From the NCBI GenBank assembly GCA_934464615.1, contig CAKSKA010000001.1, forward strand, positions 1 through 64,000: a DNA stretch of 64,000 bases, given 5' to 3'. This DNA comes from an uncultured Eubacteriales bacterium (GTDB taxonomy: Bacteria > Bacillota > Clostridia > Oscillospirales > Acutalibacteraceae). A program made the position numbers and the translations under genes. How positions within the stretch are numbered: position 1 is the first letter of the stretch; each line of letters begins with the position of its first letter. The notes below the pieces were generated by a model. That model searched no databases. It was not told where the DNA came from and saw only the letters and a list, made by a program, of their open reading frames with translations. Below are positions 50,839 through 59,469 of the stretch, piece after piece.

Positions 50839-53460
50839 ATGGAATGGATGTCGCTGAATACGCTTAGGGAAAAGTATTTGTCCTTTTTTGAATCTAAAGG
50901 CCATTTGCGTCTGCCCAGCTTCTCGCTTGTTCCTAACAACGATAAGTCGCTTTTGCTTATAAATTCGGGTATGGCGCCTATGAAAAAATACTTTACGGGT
51001 GAAGTAACACCGCCTTCAAAACGCGTTACGACCTGCCAGAAGTGTATACGCACACCCGACCTTGAGAGAGTGGGACATACGGCGCGTCACGGCACTTATT
51101 TTGAAATGCTGGGTAACTTTTCATTCGGCGATTATTTTAAAAACGAGGCTATACCGTGGGCATGGGAGTTTTTAACCGAAGTGCTTGAAATTCCGGCAGA
51201 TAAACTGTGGCCCTCGGTTTATGAAAGCGATGACGAGGCATATAATATATGGCGCGATAAAATAGGCGTGCGCGAGGATCATATAGTGCGCCTCGGTAAA
51301 GAAGATAATTTCTGGGAACACGGCACAGGCCCTTGCGGTCCGTGCAGCGAAATTTATTTTGACCGCGGTGAAAAATACGGCTGCGGCAAACCCGACTGTA
51401 AACCCGGCTGCGATTGCGACAGGTATATGGAAATATGGAATAACGTATTTTCGCAGTTTAACAATATGGGTGACGGTACTTATACCGAACTTGAGCATAA
51501 AAACATAGATACAGGCATGGGACTTGAACGCCTTGCCTGCGTTATTCAGGGTGTCGACAATATGTTTGAGGTTGACACCATACGCAATATACTTAATACC
51601 GTATGCGAAATTTCCGGCGTTAAGTACGGCGAAAATGCCGATAATGACATATCCATACGTGCAATTACCGACCATGCCAGGGCCGCTACATTTATGATAA
51701 GCGACGGTATTATTCCTTCAAACGAAGGCAGGGGTTATGTGCTTCGCAGACTTATACGCCGCGCGGCGCGCCACGGCAGACTGTTAGGCATAAACCGTCC
51801 GTTTTTGCCCGAAGTTGTAGACTCGGTTATTAAGGAAAATAAGTCCCATTATGTTGAACTTAACGATAAACAGGAACTTATTAAAAAGGTAATTTCGTTT
51901 GAAGAAGCGGCGTTTGCCAAAACTATCGACCAAGGACTTTCAATTTTGTCCTCCCTTACAAAACAGGGAGGTGTTTTATCGGGCGCGGATGCGTTTAAAC
52001 TCTACGATACTTACGGTTTTCCGCTTGATCTAACAAAGGATATTTTAAGCGAAAAGAATATGACTGTTGATGAGGACGGATTTAACGAACTTATGCAGCA
52101 GCAGCGCGAAAAGGCACGTTCCGGCAGGAAGGCCGCCGACGCTGAAAGTTGGAAGAGCGACGGAATATCGCTTGACGGAATCGCCCCGACGCAGTTTAAA
52201 GGATATACCGAGAATGAAACAACGGCTGCTGTGCTTGCAGTAGTGGTTGACGGCGAACAAACTTCGGCAGTAAATGAAGGACAGAATGCGGTTATTGTGT
52301 TTGATAACACCGTATTTTATGCCGAAAGCGGCGGACAGGTTGGCGATACAGGCGAGATATACGCAAACGGCGCTGCGGCAGAAATTGTAAACACACAAAA
52401 GAACGGCGCCGGAATTTATATGCACTTTGCAAAAGTTACATCGGGCAGTATTGCCGTAGGCGACACACTTACACTTAAAATTAATGTTGCGCGCAGGGAT
52501 GCTGTTCGCCGTAATCATACGGCGGCACATTTGCTGCAGGCAGGGTTAAGGAAAGTACTCGGTACGCATGTTGAACAGGCAGGTCAGCTTGTAAACGAAA
52601 GCGCCGTTAGATTCGACTTTACCCATTTTTCCGCACTTAGTCCGCAGGAATTGGCAGATGTTGAAAGTTTTGTCAACGATACAATACTTTCGGGTATCAA
52701 TGTTGAAAACACCGAAATGCCTATTGATGAAGCCAGAGCACTCGGCGCAATGGCATTGTTCGGCGAGAAATACGGAAAAATAGTAAGAGTTGTTAAGATT
52801 GCCGACCGTTCTGTAGAACTTTGCGGCGGTACACATGTCGATAACACCGCAAAATTAGGTCTTTTCCATATTATATCGGAATCAAGCGTAGCGGCAGGCG
52901 TAAGAAGGATTGAAGCCGTTACTGGATACAACGTATTAAAACTTATAGAAAAACAAAACGCGGTTATTAATGAAACCGCCGCAGTGCTTAAAACAAATGC
53001 AAATGAACTTGCGGCACGTGCAAATCAGATAACGGCAGAACTTAAAGCCGCGGTTAAGCAAGCCGAAGCGCTTGAGGCAAAAATTGCCGCAGGTAAGTCG
53101 GACGAAATACTTAAGGGTGCGGTTGAGATTAACGGATGTACTTTTGTAAGCGCGGTTGTTGACGGCGCGAATGCCGATACGCTGCGTTCTATGAACGAAA
53201 CGCTTAAGGCAAACAATCCCGATATTATATCCGTTTTGGCGGCAAAAGGCGAAAAAATCACATTTTGCGCGGCATGTGGTAAAAATGCGGTAGCAAAGGG
53301 CGCAAATGCCGGTGCAATAGTACGCGAAGCGGCGAAGACAGCCGGCGGCAACGGCGGCGGAAAACCTGACTTTGCAATGGCAGGCGGTAAGGACGCCGAC
53401 AAAATTACGGCGGCATTGGAAACGGCAGAAAATATTGCAAGGTCGCAAATAGGGGGTTAA
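50839..53460 (+). CDS. alaS: Alanyl-tRNA synthetase
   Basis: The 873-residue protein charges tRNA-Ala. It has the class II catalytic domain (LREKYLSFFESKGHLRLPSFSL at the start, then RTPDLERVGHTARHGTYFEMLGNFSFGDYF), the tRNA-recognition helices, an editing domain with HTAAH (about 559-563) and CGGTH (about 661-665), and the C-Ala domain. I set the start at 50839, preceded by AAAGGAAG; the in-frame extension from 50698 runs through the terminator and promoter and is not real. Confidence 0.97.
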   Translation: MEWMSLNTLREKYLSFFESKGHLRLPSFSLVPNNDKSLLLINSGMAPMKKYFTGEVTPPSKRVTTCQKCIRTPDLERVGHTARHGTYFEMLGNFSFGDYFKNEAIPWAWEFLTEVLEIPADKLWPSVYESDDEAYNIWRDKIGVREDHIVRLGKEDNFWEHGTGPCGPCSEIYFDRGEKYGCGKPDCKPGCDCDRYMEIWNNVFSQFNNMGDGTYTELEHKNIDTGMGLERLACVIQGVDNMFEVDTIRNILNTVCEISGVKYGENADNDISIRAITDHARAATFMISDGIIPSNEGRGYVLRRLIRRAARHGRLLGINRPFLPEVVDSVIKENKSHYVELNDKQELIKKVISFEEAAFAKTIDQGLSILSSLTKQGGVLSGADAFKLYDTYGFPLDLTKDILSEKNMTVDEDGFNELMQQQREKARSGRKAADAESWKSDGISLDGIAPTQFKGYTENETTAAVLAVVVDGEQTSAVNEGQNAVIVFDNTVFYAESGGQVGDTGEIYANGAAAEIVNTQKNGAGIYMHFAKVTSGSIAVGDTLTLKINVARRDAVRRNHTAAHLLQAGLRKVLGTHVEQAGQLVNESAVRFDFTHFSALSPQELADVESFVNDTILSGINVENTEMPIDEARALGAMALFGEKYGKIVRVVKIADRSVELCGGTHVDNTAKLGLFHIISESSVAAGVRRIEAVTGYNVLKLIEKQNAVINETAAVLKTNANELAARANQITAELKAAVKQAEALEAKIAAGKSDEILKGAVEINGCTFVSAVVDGANADTLRSMNETLKANNPDIISVLAAKGEKITFCAACGKNAVAKGANAGAIVREAAKTAGGNGGGKPDFAMAGGKDADKITAALETAENIARSQIGG

Positions 53461-53463
53461 TTT

Positions 53464-53805
53464 ATGGAAGATTGTTTATTTTGTAAAATCGCCGCGGGCG
53501 AAATACCTTCACAAAAAATTTATGAGGACGAATATGTTTATGCCTTTGCCGATATTGATCCCAAGGCGCCGTTCCACGCAATTGTAATACCCAAACAACA
53601 CATTGCATCGGCTGCGGATATAACGCCGGAAAACAGCGTTTTGGTTGCAAAGGTTTTTGAGGCAATTGCCGAAATTGCAAGACAGGAAAACCTTGAAAAC
53701 GGATTCAGGGTAGTAAATAACTGCGGCAAAGACGGCGGTCAGACCGTGGGACATATGCATTTTCATCTTTTGGCACGCAGGGATCTCGGTTGGCCGCCCG
53801 GCTGA
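53464..53805 (+). CDS. HIT family nucleotide-binding protein (HinT type)
   Basis: The 113-residue protein has the HIT fold motifs EDCLFCKIAAGEIPSQKIYE at the start and the active-site HMHFHLLA (HxHxH, about 98-105). HinT-type proteins hydrolyse purine phosphoramidates such as AMP-lysine. It follows alaS by 3 bases; this alaS-hit arrangement occurs in other Clostridia and suggests co-transcription. Confidence 0.92.
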   Translation: MEDCLFCKIAAGEIPSQKIYEDEYVYAFADIDPKAPFHAIVIPKQHIASAADITPENSVLVAKVFEAIAEIARQENLENGFRVVNNCGKDGGQTVGHMHFHLLARRDLGWPPG

Positions 53806-53856
53806 TAAAAACCGAATTTAATATGACAGATATTTACGGAAAGGTTAGTGCAAAAA

Positions 53857-54396
53857 ATGGCAGAAACATATACGCTTAAAATAGCCGGTCTTGAAAGACA
53901 GCTTAGAAGATTTCCGGTAAACGATAAACTTGATATAGCCGCATTTATAATGTTCGGCGATGTTGAATTGACCGTTAAGGTTGCGGAAGAATTACTTAAA
54001 AAAGTTCCGGATTTTGATGTTATTTTAACGCCTGAAGCAAAAAGCATACCGTTAGCCTATGAAATGGCAAGGCAGTCCGGTAAGCCGTACATCGTTGCAA
54101 GGAAGGGCTCCAAAGTTTATATGGGCAACCCATTGGAAGTCAGCGTAAGGTCGATAACGACAGATCACGTTCAGCAACTGTTTTTGGGTGATACTGACGT
54201 GCAGAATTTAAAAGGCAAAAAGGTCCTTTTGGTAGATGATGTTATAAGCACCGGAGAATCGCTTGAAGCTGTACGCAAACTTGTAACGGAAGCACAGGGA
54301 ATTGAGGCTGCTGCATGTGCCGCCTTGGCGGAAGGCGACGCGGCAAAACGCGACGATATAATCTTCCTGGAGCCGTTGCCGTTGTTCTTTAAATAA
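53857..54396 (+). CDS. Type I phosphoribosyltransferase, adenine phosphoribosyltransferase-like
   Basis: The 179-residue protein has the PRPP-binding loop VLLVDDVISTGES (about 119-131) and an N-terminal layout like adenine phosphoribosyltransferase (TPEAKSIPLAYEMARQSGKPYIVARK about 49-74). It may recycle adenine or act on another base; the substrate is not certain. The ATG at 53857 is chosen; a GTG at 53848 would leave the AAGG site too close. It ends in a strong terminator. Confidence 0.8.
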   Translation: MAETYTLKIAGLERQLRRFPVNDKLDIAAFIMFGDVELTVKVAEELLKKVPDFDVILTPEAKSIPLAYEMARQSGKPYIVARKGSKVYMGNPLEVSVRSITTDHVQQLFLGDTDVQNLKGKKVLLVDDVISTGESLEAVRKLVTEAQGIEAAACAALAEGDAAKRDDIIFLEPLPLFFK

Positions 54397-54401
54397 TTTA
54401 T

Positions 54402-54432
54402 AATGTCCGGAAATCAACTCCGGACATTTTTT
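54402..54432 (+). terminator. Terminator after the phosphoribosyltransferase gene
   Basis: AATGTCCGGA (54402-54411) and TCCGGACATT (54419-54428) with a 7-nt loop, followed by TTTT. Confidence 0.9.
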
Positions 54433-54438
54433 AAGTGT

Positions 54439-54716
54439 CTAGCATGACAGGACTCGAACCTGTCACGCCTACGAAACAAAATTTTGCATAATACATTGCC
54501 TCAAAACTCGAAATACGGCAGTATTCCTGCGTTTTATCGGCTTCGTCTTATAACAAAATTTTAGTTTCGATAGGTTAAAAGTTTCTGCCGTCGAATTTTA
54601 TATTCGGCGAAGCGAGAAATTTGCAGCAAGGCTGACGCCTTGCAAAAATAAACGCAAAGCCGCAATCTAAAAGGCGGCGAGCGAAACCGCGGCAGGTTCG
54701 AATCCTGTCACGCTAG
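54439..54716 (-). repeat. 278-bp T-arm-ended repeat, full copy 1
   Basis: The element begins CTAGCATGACAGG and ends CCTGTCACGCTAG. Each end is an inverted copy of the other and is itself a tRNA T-arm-like hairpin (8-bp stem around a TTCGA-type 7-nt loop). Internally there are more hairpins: AACAAAATTTTGC-type arms about 95 bases apart, a GCCG/CGGC stem, and GCAAGGC-TGAC-GCCTTGC. It encodes no convincing protein. It is about 90 percent identical by eye to the copy at 62721-62998 in reverse orientation and has the same length. It lies between the phosphoribosyltransferase terminator and the comEC-type gene. Confidence 0.88.
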
Positions 54717-54818
54717 GCAAGCGATAATGACAAGTCGAAGTTACTCTGTTTCGGGATAGTTCAAACTTGTAGTTTTTGCTTAAGCTGTATAACTTTATAT
54801 TAATTTGGGATTTTGGGA

Positions 54819-56135
54819 ATGAAAAGGCCTATTATATTGTGCGCCGTATGTTGCAGCGTTATGTCTGTTTGCGGTACATTTTTTGGTATTAACGCATTTT
54901 TGATTGCGGCAGTTTTGTGTTTTATTTCAGGAATTGCCTGTATGTTTAAATTCAGGGAAACGGCAATAGTACCTGTTCTTGTTGTACTTTTGACGGTAAA
55001 TATGCTGCTTAATACAAATGTTAAAATTAAAAATGTTGCTGCTGTCAACGCACAGGACAGTTATATTAACGGCATTGTTACAGATGTTGACTTTTACGGC
55101 AGTAATGTTTATTATACAATAAATGTTAAGGAAAGCGAAAAGCCGGAATTACAAGGAATAAAGGTGTGTTTGTCGTCTTCCGCATCTGCAGCGGATATAG
55201 GTGATACAATAAGTTGTAACGCAGTAATTTATACCGTAACAGACAGGCGGACGCAGTATTATTCAAACGGTGTTTTCGCCGTCGGCAGAATAACGGAAAC
55301 AAACGCTGTGACGTCGGGTAAAGGAATAACAAAAACGGTTTACAATGTACAAAAAGCAATAACCGATAAACTTTTCAGTAATATGTCACCGCAAAGCGCG
55401 GCAACGGTAAACGCGCTTTTGTGCGGAAACAGAGAATATCAAACCAAGGAGTTTTCGCAGGCAGTAAGAAAAAGCGGTGTAAGTCATGTAATGGTAGTAT
55501 CGGGAATGCATATGTCCATACTTTGCGGCGGTGTGTATTTTCTGCTTGAAAAGATTAAAGCCGGACGTAATTTACGCAGTATAATAATGCTTTTGGTAAT
55601 TGCGGCTTTTATGACGCTTTGCGGTTTTACACCGTCGGTTATACGTGCCGGAATTACATATTTGATAATGATATCAGGCAATTTACTGCTGCGGCGCAGT
55701 GACGGTTTGGCGTCACTTTGCTGCGCTGTAACATTAATAACGCTTGTAAATCCTTTAATTACGGGAAATGTCGGCTATCTTTTATCGGTAAGCGCCACAT
55801 TCGGACTGATAGTTTTGTATCCTTTACTTGAAGCACGGGTTAAAATACGCAATAAATTTGTAAGGGAATTTACGAAAACGGTTTTAACTGCATTTTCCGC
55901 GTTGGTGACAACGGCGCCTATATCATTAATTTTCTTCGGCAGTATAACACCTATTGCAATTGTTACAAATGTGTGCATATCTTATGCGGTAACGGGTGCG
56001 CTTATATTTGCAGCAGTGGGTACGGCAATGTACTTTTTGCCGTTTGGCGAGTTTTTGTGTAAAATACCGTACACAATTGCAGATATAGCCGCAAAATACT
56101 GCAATGCGGTAATTAACTTTTTCGGAAGTGTTTAA
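54819..56135 (+). CDS. ComEC/Rec2-type competence channel, membrane part only
   Basis: The 438-residue protein has the ComEC N-terminal OB-like domain (about 75-180) and the multi-helix Competence domain with LLCGNREYQTKEF and SGVSHVMVVSGMHMSIL (about 221-237). ComEC forms the inner-membrane channel for DNA uptake. The C-terminal metallo-beta-lactamase domain found in many homologues is absent: the frame ends cleanly after the last helices (AVINFFGSV). The ATG at 54819 has only a weak ribosome site; TTG at 54813 is an alternative. holA follows, a common order. Whether the cell is competent cannot be told from this window. Confidence 0.83.
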   Translation: MKRPIILCAVCCSVMSVCGTFFGINAFLIAAVLCFISGIACMFKFRETAIVPVLVVLLTVNMLLNTNVKIKNVAAVNAQDSYINGIVTDVDFYGSNVYYTINVKESEKPELQGIKVCLSSSASAADIGDTISCNAVIYTVTDRRTQYYSNGVFAVGRITETNAVTSGKGITKTVYNVQKAITDKLFSNMSPQSAATVNALLCGNREYQTKEFSQAVRKSGVSHVMVVSGMHMSILCGGVYFLLEKIKAGRNLRSIIMLLVIAAFMTLCGFTPSVIRAGITYLIMISGNLLLRRSDGLASLCCAVTLITLVNPLITGNVGYLLSVSATFGLIVLYPLLEARVKIRNKFVREFTKTVLTAFSALVTTAPISLIFFGSITPIAIVTNVCISYAVTGALIFAAVGTAMYFLPFGEFLCKIPYTIADIAAKYCNAVINFFGSV

Positions 56136-56159
56136 AAATTTTAGTCGGGAGGGGTATCT

Positions 56160-57224
56160 ATGGCAGATGAAACGATGCTTAAAAACAGCATAAAAAACGG
56201 GAACATATATAATTGCTACTTTATTTACGGCAATGATGCATATATGAAAAAGTTTTATGTTGATAAAATTATCGGCAAGACCGCAGACCGCGATGACGTT
56301 TTTAATTTTACCGCTTTTTCGGACGAGTGCGAGATGGCGCAAGTCAGTAATGCTGTAGAGCAGCTTCCGTTAATGAACGACAGAAAATGCGTGCTTTTAA
56401 CCGATTATGATTTTGAAAAATCGGCTAAATCCGAATTTGACGCATTAAAAGAAATTGCCGAAACCGTACCTGAAAGCACGGTGTTTATAATTTGGTGTAA
56501 CAACTATACATTTGACGTAAAAAAAAGCGACAGGGCAAAAAAACTTGCCGCCTGTGTGCAAAAGGGCGGCGGAATGGCGGTTGAGGTAAACCATCCTTCA
56601 TTGTCCGACCTTAAAAGACTGCTTGTAAACGGCGCGCAAAAGCGCAATATTAAATTAGCCCCGAATACGGCGCAAAGGCTAATAGAAAACTGCGGCGACG
56701 ATATAAACCTGCTTAGAAGCGAACTTGAAAAACTTTGCGCCTACTGCACGGCGCAGAATATAAGCGAGATAAATTCGGAAATTATAGAAAAAGTATGCGT
56801 AAAATCTGTGGAGGCTTCGGTTTTTGATTTGGCGGGAGAAATATTTACGCTTAATATTACCGCGGCCGTAAATACGCTTGATAACCTTTTTTATTTAAAA
56901 ACCGAGGCGGCTGTAATTCTGCACAGTATATTTACATCGTTCATAGACGCTTACAGGGTGTATTCCGGCGTAATTTGCGGCATAAGCATACCGCAAATAG
57001 CCAAGGATTTCGGATACGGCAGGCGTGAATTTGTTCTTACAAAAATTAAAGGTTTTGCCGCTAAAATGGATAACACAAAGTTCAAACTTTGCTTTGAGGA
57101 GTTGACCGAAGCGGATTCACGGCTTAAGGGATTTTCCTGCGATGAAAAGGGCGTGTTGGAGCAACTTGTAATCAAATTGGTTTACATAATATCCAAAGGT
57201 GAAAAAATTGCTGAAGATAGATAA
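56160..57224 (+). CDS. holA: DNA polymerase III delta subunit
   Basis: HolA opens the sliding clamp as part of the clamp loader. The 354-residue protein shows the typical N-terminal nucleotide-fold remnant (NCYFIYGNDAYMKKFYVDKI about 18-37), a central region NHPSLSDLKRLLVNGAQKRNIKL, LIENCGDDINLLRSELEKL (about 178-196) and a helical collar at the C terminus. GGGAGGGG precedes the ATG. It overlaps the RNase M5 gene by 17 bases. Confidence 0.9.
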   Translation: MADETMLKNSIKNGNIYNCYFIYGNDAYMKKFYVDKIIGKTADRDDVFNFTAFSDECEMAQVSNAVEQLPLMNDRKCVLLTDYDFEKSAKSEFDALKEIAETVPESTVFIIWCNNYTFDVKKSDRAKKLAACVQKGGGMAVEVNHPSLSDLKRLLVNGAQKRNIKLAPNTAQRLIENCGDDINLLRSELEKLCAYCTAQNISEINSEIIEKVCVKSVEASVFDLAGEIFTLNITAAVNTLDNLFYLKTEAAVILHSIFTSFIDAYRVYSGVICGISIPQIAKDFGYGRREFVLTKIKGFAAKMDNTKFKLCFEELTEADSRLKGFSCDEKGVLEQLVIKLVYIISKGEKIAEDR

Positions 57225-57798
57225 ACCTATAATCGTTGAGGGAAAGTACGATAAAATTAAACTTGAAAATATAGTTGACGCACTGATAATTAAAACCGAC
57301 GGATACCGAATATTTAAAAATGCGGAGAAAAGGCAGTTTATACGCCGTCTTGCAAAGCAATTCGGTATAATTGTACTGACCGACAGCGACAACGCAGGCA
57401 GGGTAATACGCGGGCATATTAAAAGCATTGCGCCGGATGCCGAAATAATAAATGTTTATCTGCCGGAAATATGCGGCAAGGAAAAACGAAAAAAACATGC
57501 GGGCGCGCAGGGGCTTGTAGGTGTAGAGGGCACCCCTGACGAAATAATTTTAAATGCACTTAAAAAATATTGCGGCAAAGGCGACGGTACTGCCAAAGTT
57601 ACAAAATCCGACTTTTACAATGTTGGATTTACAGGCAGGCAAAACAGCGCATATTTAAGGAAAGAATTTTGTAAGTTTGCGGACCTGCCGCAGAGTATGT
57701 CGACAAACGAGCTGTTGGATGTTGTTAACCGCCTTTACGGCAGGGAAAATTTTACGGAGGTTGCGGGTAAATGGCTGCAGGAACACACCAAAAACTGA
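57208..57798 (+). CDS. rnmV: Ribonuclease M5
   Basis: RNase M5 cuts the 5S rRNA precursor. The 196-residue protein has an N-terminal Toprim domain: PIIVEGKYDKIKL (about 7-19, catalytic Glu), VLTDSDNAGRVIRGHI (about 56-71, the DxD motif), then a GVEGTPDEIILNAL segment near 106-119. The TTG at 57208 is favoured because AAAGGTG lies at ideal distance; the GTG at 57199 is within that site. It overlaps both neighbours. The usual partner ksgA is not adjacent here. Confidence 0.92.
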   Translation: MLKIDKPIIVEGKYDKIKLENIVDALIIKTDGYRIFKNAEKRQFIRRLAKQFGIIVLTDSDNAGRVIRGHIKSIAPDAEIINVYLPEICGKEKRKKHAGAQGLVGVEGTPDEIILNALKKYCGKGDGTAKVTKSDFYNVGFTGRQNSAYLRKEFCKFADLPQSMSTNELLDVVNRLYGRENFTEVAGKWLQEHTKN

Positions 57799-58772
57799 AG
57801 ATGCTTTATTTGGCGGATATCCTTAATAAATTCACAGATGAGGATAATCCGCTTAACGCCGAAGAAATTTGCGGCAAGTTGGCGCAATACGGTATAAGTG
57901 CGGAACGGAAAGCAATTTACAACGATATTGAAATGCTTATACTTTACGGGTACGATATTGTTAAAACACGCACACCGCGGTTTGGATATTTTATGGCTTC
58001 AAGGGAACTTGAATTGCCGGAAATATATATGTTGGGCGACGCTGTGCGCTCGGCGGATTTTATTACATCCAAAAAAACAAGGGAGCTGCTGCAAAAGCTG
58101 GACGGAATGTTGAGCATATCGCAGGCAAAAAAGCGTGATAAGGGTATTTACATAGACAGCAGCCGCAAAAGCAAAAATGAGGAAATTTATTATAATATAG
58201 ATACTGTAAACAAAGCGATAGACAGCGGCAAAAAGGTGTCGCTTAAATACTGCAACCGCGTTTTAAACGACGGCAAAAATATCGGCATAAGGGAAAAACA
58301 GCTTACAATCAGCCCATATGCTATGATGTGGCAGAACGACCACTATTATCTCGTCGGCAATAATGAAAAGTATGATAACCTGATACATTTACGGCTTGAC
58401 AGAATTAAAAAGGCCGAAGTTACCGCACAGGATGCGCGGCCGTTCAGTGAAGTGTGCGAATATACCGATACCTTCGATATTGCCGACTATGCAAAAAAGG
58501 TATTTAATATGTACGGCGGAACATTGCAGCATATAGAGTTTAAATGCAGCAAAGGAATTATGGAGCAAATTCTGGATAGATTTACCGACAATATAATGAT
58601 ACATCATGTGACGGAAACAACATTTAATTTCAGCACGGATGCGCTGGTAAGCGACGGTTTAGTGGGATTTTTATTACAGTTCGGCAATAATATTGAGGTT
58701 ATAAAGCCGGACAACCTACGGGATAAAATAAAGCAGAAAATAGCCGATCTTTATGAGGTTTACGGAAAATAA
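57771..58772 (+). CDS. WYL domain transcription regulator
   Basis: The 333-residue protein has an N-terminal helix-turn-helix (about 5-70, NAEEICGKLAQYGISAERKAIYNDI) and a WYL domain (about 140-235) with TISPYAMMWQNDHYYLVGNNEKYDNLIHLRLDRI, followed by a C-terminal extension (WCX, about 245-333). WYL proteins sense ligands or nucleic acids and repress or activate targets. It overlaps rnmV by 28 bases, so it is co-transcribed, and no specific target locus is evident. Confidence 0.88.
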   Translation: MAAGTHQKLKMLYLADILNKFTDEDNPLNAEEICGKLAQYGISAERKAIYNDIEMLILYGYDIVKTRTPRFGYFMASRELELPEIYMLGDAVRSADFITSKKTRELLQKLDGMLSISQAKKRDKGIYIDSSRKSKNEEIYYNIDTVNKAIDSGKKVSLKYCNRVLNDGKNIGIREKQLTISPYAMMWQNDHYYLVGNNEKYDNLIHLRLDRIKKAEVTAQDARPFSEVCEYTDTFDIADYAKKVFNMYGGTLQHIEFKCSKGIMEQILDRFTDNIMIHHVTETTFNFSTDALVSDGLVGFLLQFGNNIEVIKPDNLRDKIKQKIADLYEVYGK

Positions 58773-58773
58773 A

Positions 58774-58805
58774 AAAAGGAGTAAAGCGTACGCTTTACTC
58801 CTTTT
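58774..58805. terminator. Perfect 32-nt palindromic terminator
   Basis: A perfect palindrome (AAAAGGAGTAAAGCG followed by its complement) between convergent genes, with A- and T-runs, serves both the WYL gene and the feo operon end. Confidence 0.9.
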
Positions 58806-58809
58806 CGGT

Positions 58810-59028
58810 TTAATCTTTTACTACATCTGTAACGGTATATCCGGTATCGTTAATGGCTTTTCTAAGCGCCGGAATATCAATTTCGTTGTTTGCAGTTATT
58901 ATCGTTTCGCCTTTTTTGTGGCTGGACTTTACTTTTTTAACCGCAAAATTCCGACGTATTACATCATTTATATGTGATTCACACATACCGCACATCATAC
59001 CGTCGATTTTAAGGGTGTATTTAATCAT
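58810..59028 (-). CDS. Heavy-metal-associated (HMA) domain protein
   Basis: The 72-residue protein is a single HMA domain with the metal motif GMMCGMC (Cys13, Cys16) and the ferredoxin-like pattern through ALRKAINDTGYTVTDV. Such proteins carry soft metals, usually copper. Here it closes the feo operon and overlaps the tiny membrane protein by 8 bases, so an iron-linked or metal-homeostasis role is possible but unproven. Confidence 0.88.
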   Translation of the reverse strand: MIKYTLKIDGMMCGMCESHINDVIRRNFAVKKVKSSHKKGETIITANNEIDIPALRKAINDTGYTVTDVVKD

Positions 59029-59155
59029 TCAAATCGTCCTCCTTTTCGGATGCTTTCGAGGCTGATTTTTTCAGTTGTCCTTTTAAATATATAGTCGTAC
59101 CCGAAACAGCACCTGTAAACAGTGCCGAACAAACAATGCTCATAATTTCGCTCAT
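59021..59155 (-). CDS. Tiny membrane protein of the feo operon
   Basis: The 44-residue product has one hydrophobic helix (about 3-24) and a Lys/Ser-rich then acidic tail ending KASEKEDDLND. AAAGGAG lies at good distance before the ATG at 59155. The longer in-frame reading from 59242 passes through a terminator hairpin and is rejected. Function unknown; it overlaps the HMA gene, so the two are translationally coupled. Confidence 0.6.
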   Translation of the reverse strand: MSEIMSIVCSALFTGAVSGTTIYLKGQLKKSASKASEKEDDLND

Positions 59156-59185
59156 AACAATTCTCCTTTGCTTTGCTAATAAAAT

Positions 59186-59211
59186 GACGGGGAGTTTTTT
59201 CACTCCCCGTC
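59186..59211. terminator. Hairpin between the FeoB-associated gene and the tiny gene
   Basis: GACGGGGAGT (59186-59195) and ACTCCCCGTC (59202-59211) form a 10-bp stem with a TTTTTC loop. It can reduce read-through from feoB into the two last genes, which may then be expressed at lower level or from a promoter of their own. Confidence 0.7.
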
Positions 59212-59217
59212 GCAAAA

Positions 59218-59388
59218 TTATTTCTTGTGGCAGGAGCTGCACATATTACAGCAACTGCAATTTCCGCCGCAGGAGGATCTGCCTTTTTTCTTGTCTTTTA
59301 CCATCTTTATAACAATAGCTGCAACTATTGCCGCAAGAGCAAGGCATATTAATACGGTGTAAATATTTTGTGCTAACCAACTGAACAT
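59218..59388 (-). CDS. FeoB-associated Cys-rich membrane protein
   Basis: This 56-residue protein has one membrane helix (about 8-30), a KDKKKG stop-transfer sequence, and a Cys-rich tail (Cys40, 44, 46, 47, 50, 53) ending in SCHKK. It matches the FeoB-associated Cys-rich membrane protein family encoded next to feoB in many anaerobes. The Cys may bind or pass on Fe(II). The start at 59388 follows AAAGGGG by 10 bases. It lies 81 bp downstream of feoB in the same transcript. Confidence 0.88.
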   Translation of the reverse strand: MFSWLAQNIYTVLICLALAAIVAAIVIKMVKDKKKGRSSCGGNCSCCNMCSSCHKK

Positions 59389-59469
59389 CAGTCATGCGCC
59401 CCTTTCCTTACAAGAATTCCTGAAAACAAATTAAACCAAACGAGAATCAATGATGCAATGCGGCATCTG

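Noticed and set aside
54439..54716. tRNA gene
   Set aside because: The ends look like a T-arm and part of an acceptor stem, but no D-arm, anticodon arm or CCA-type end is present, so this is not a tRNA.
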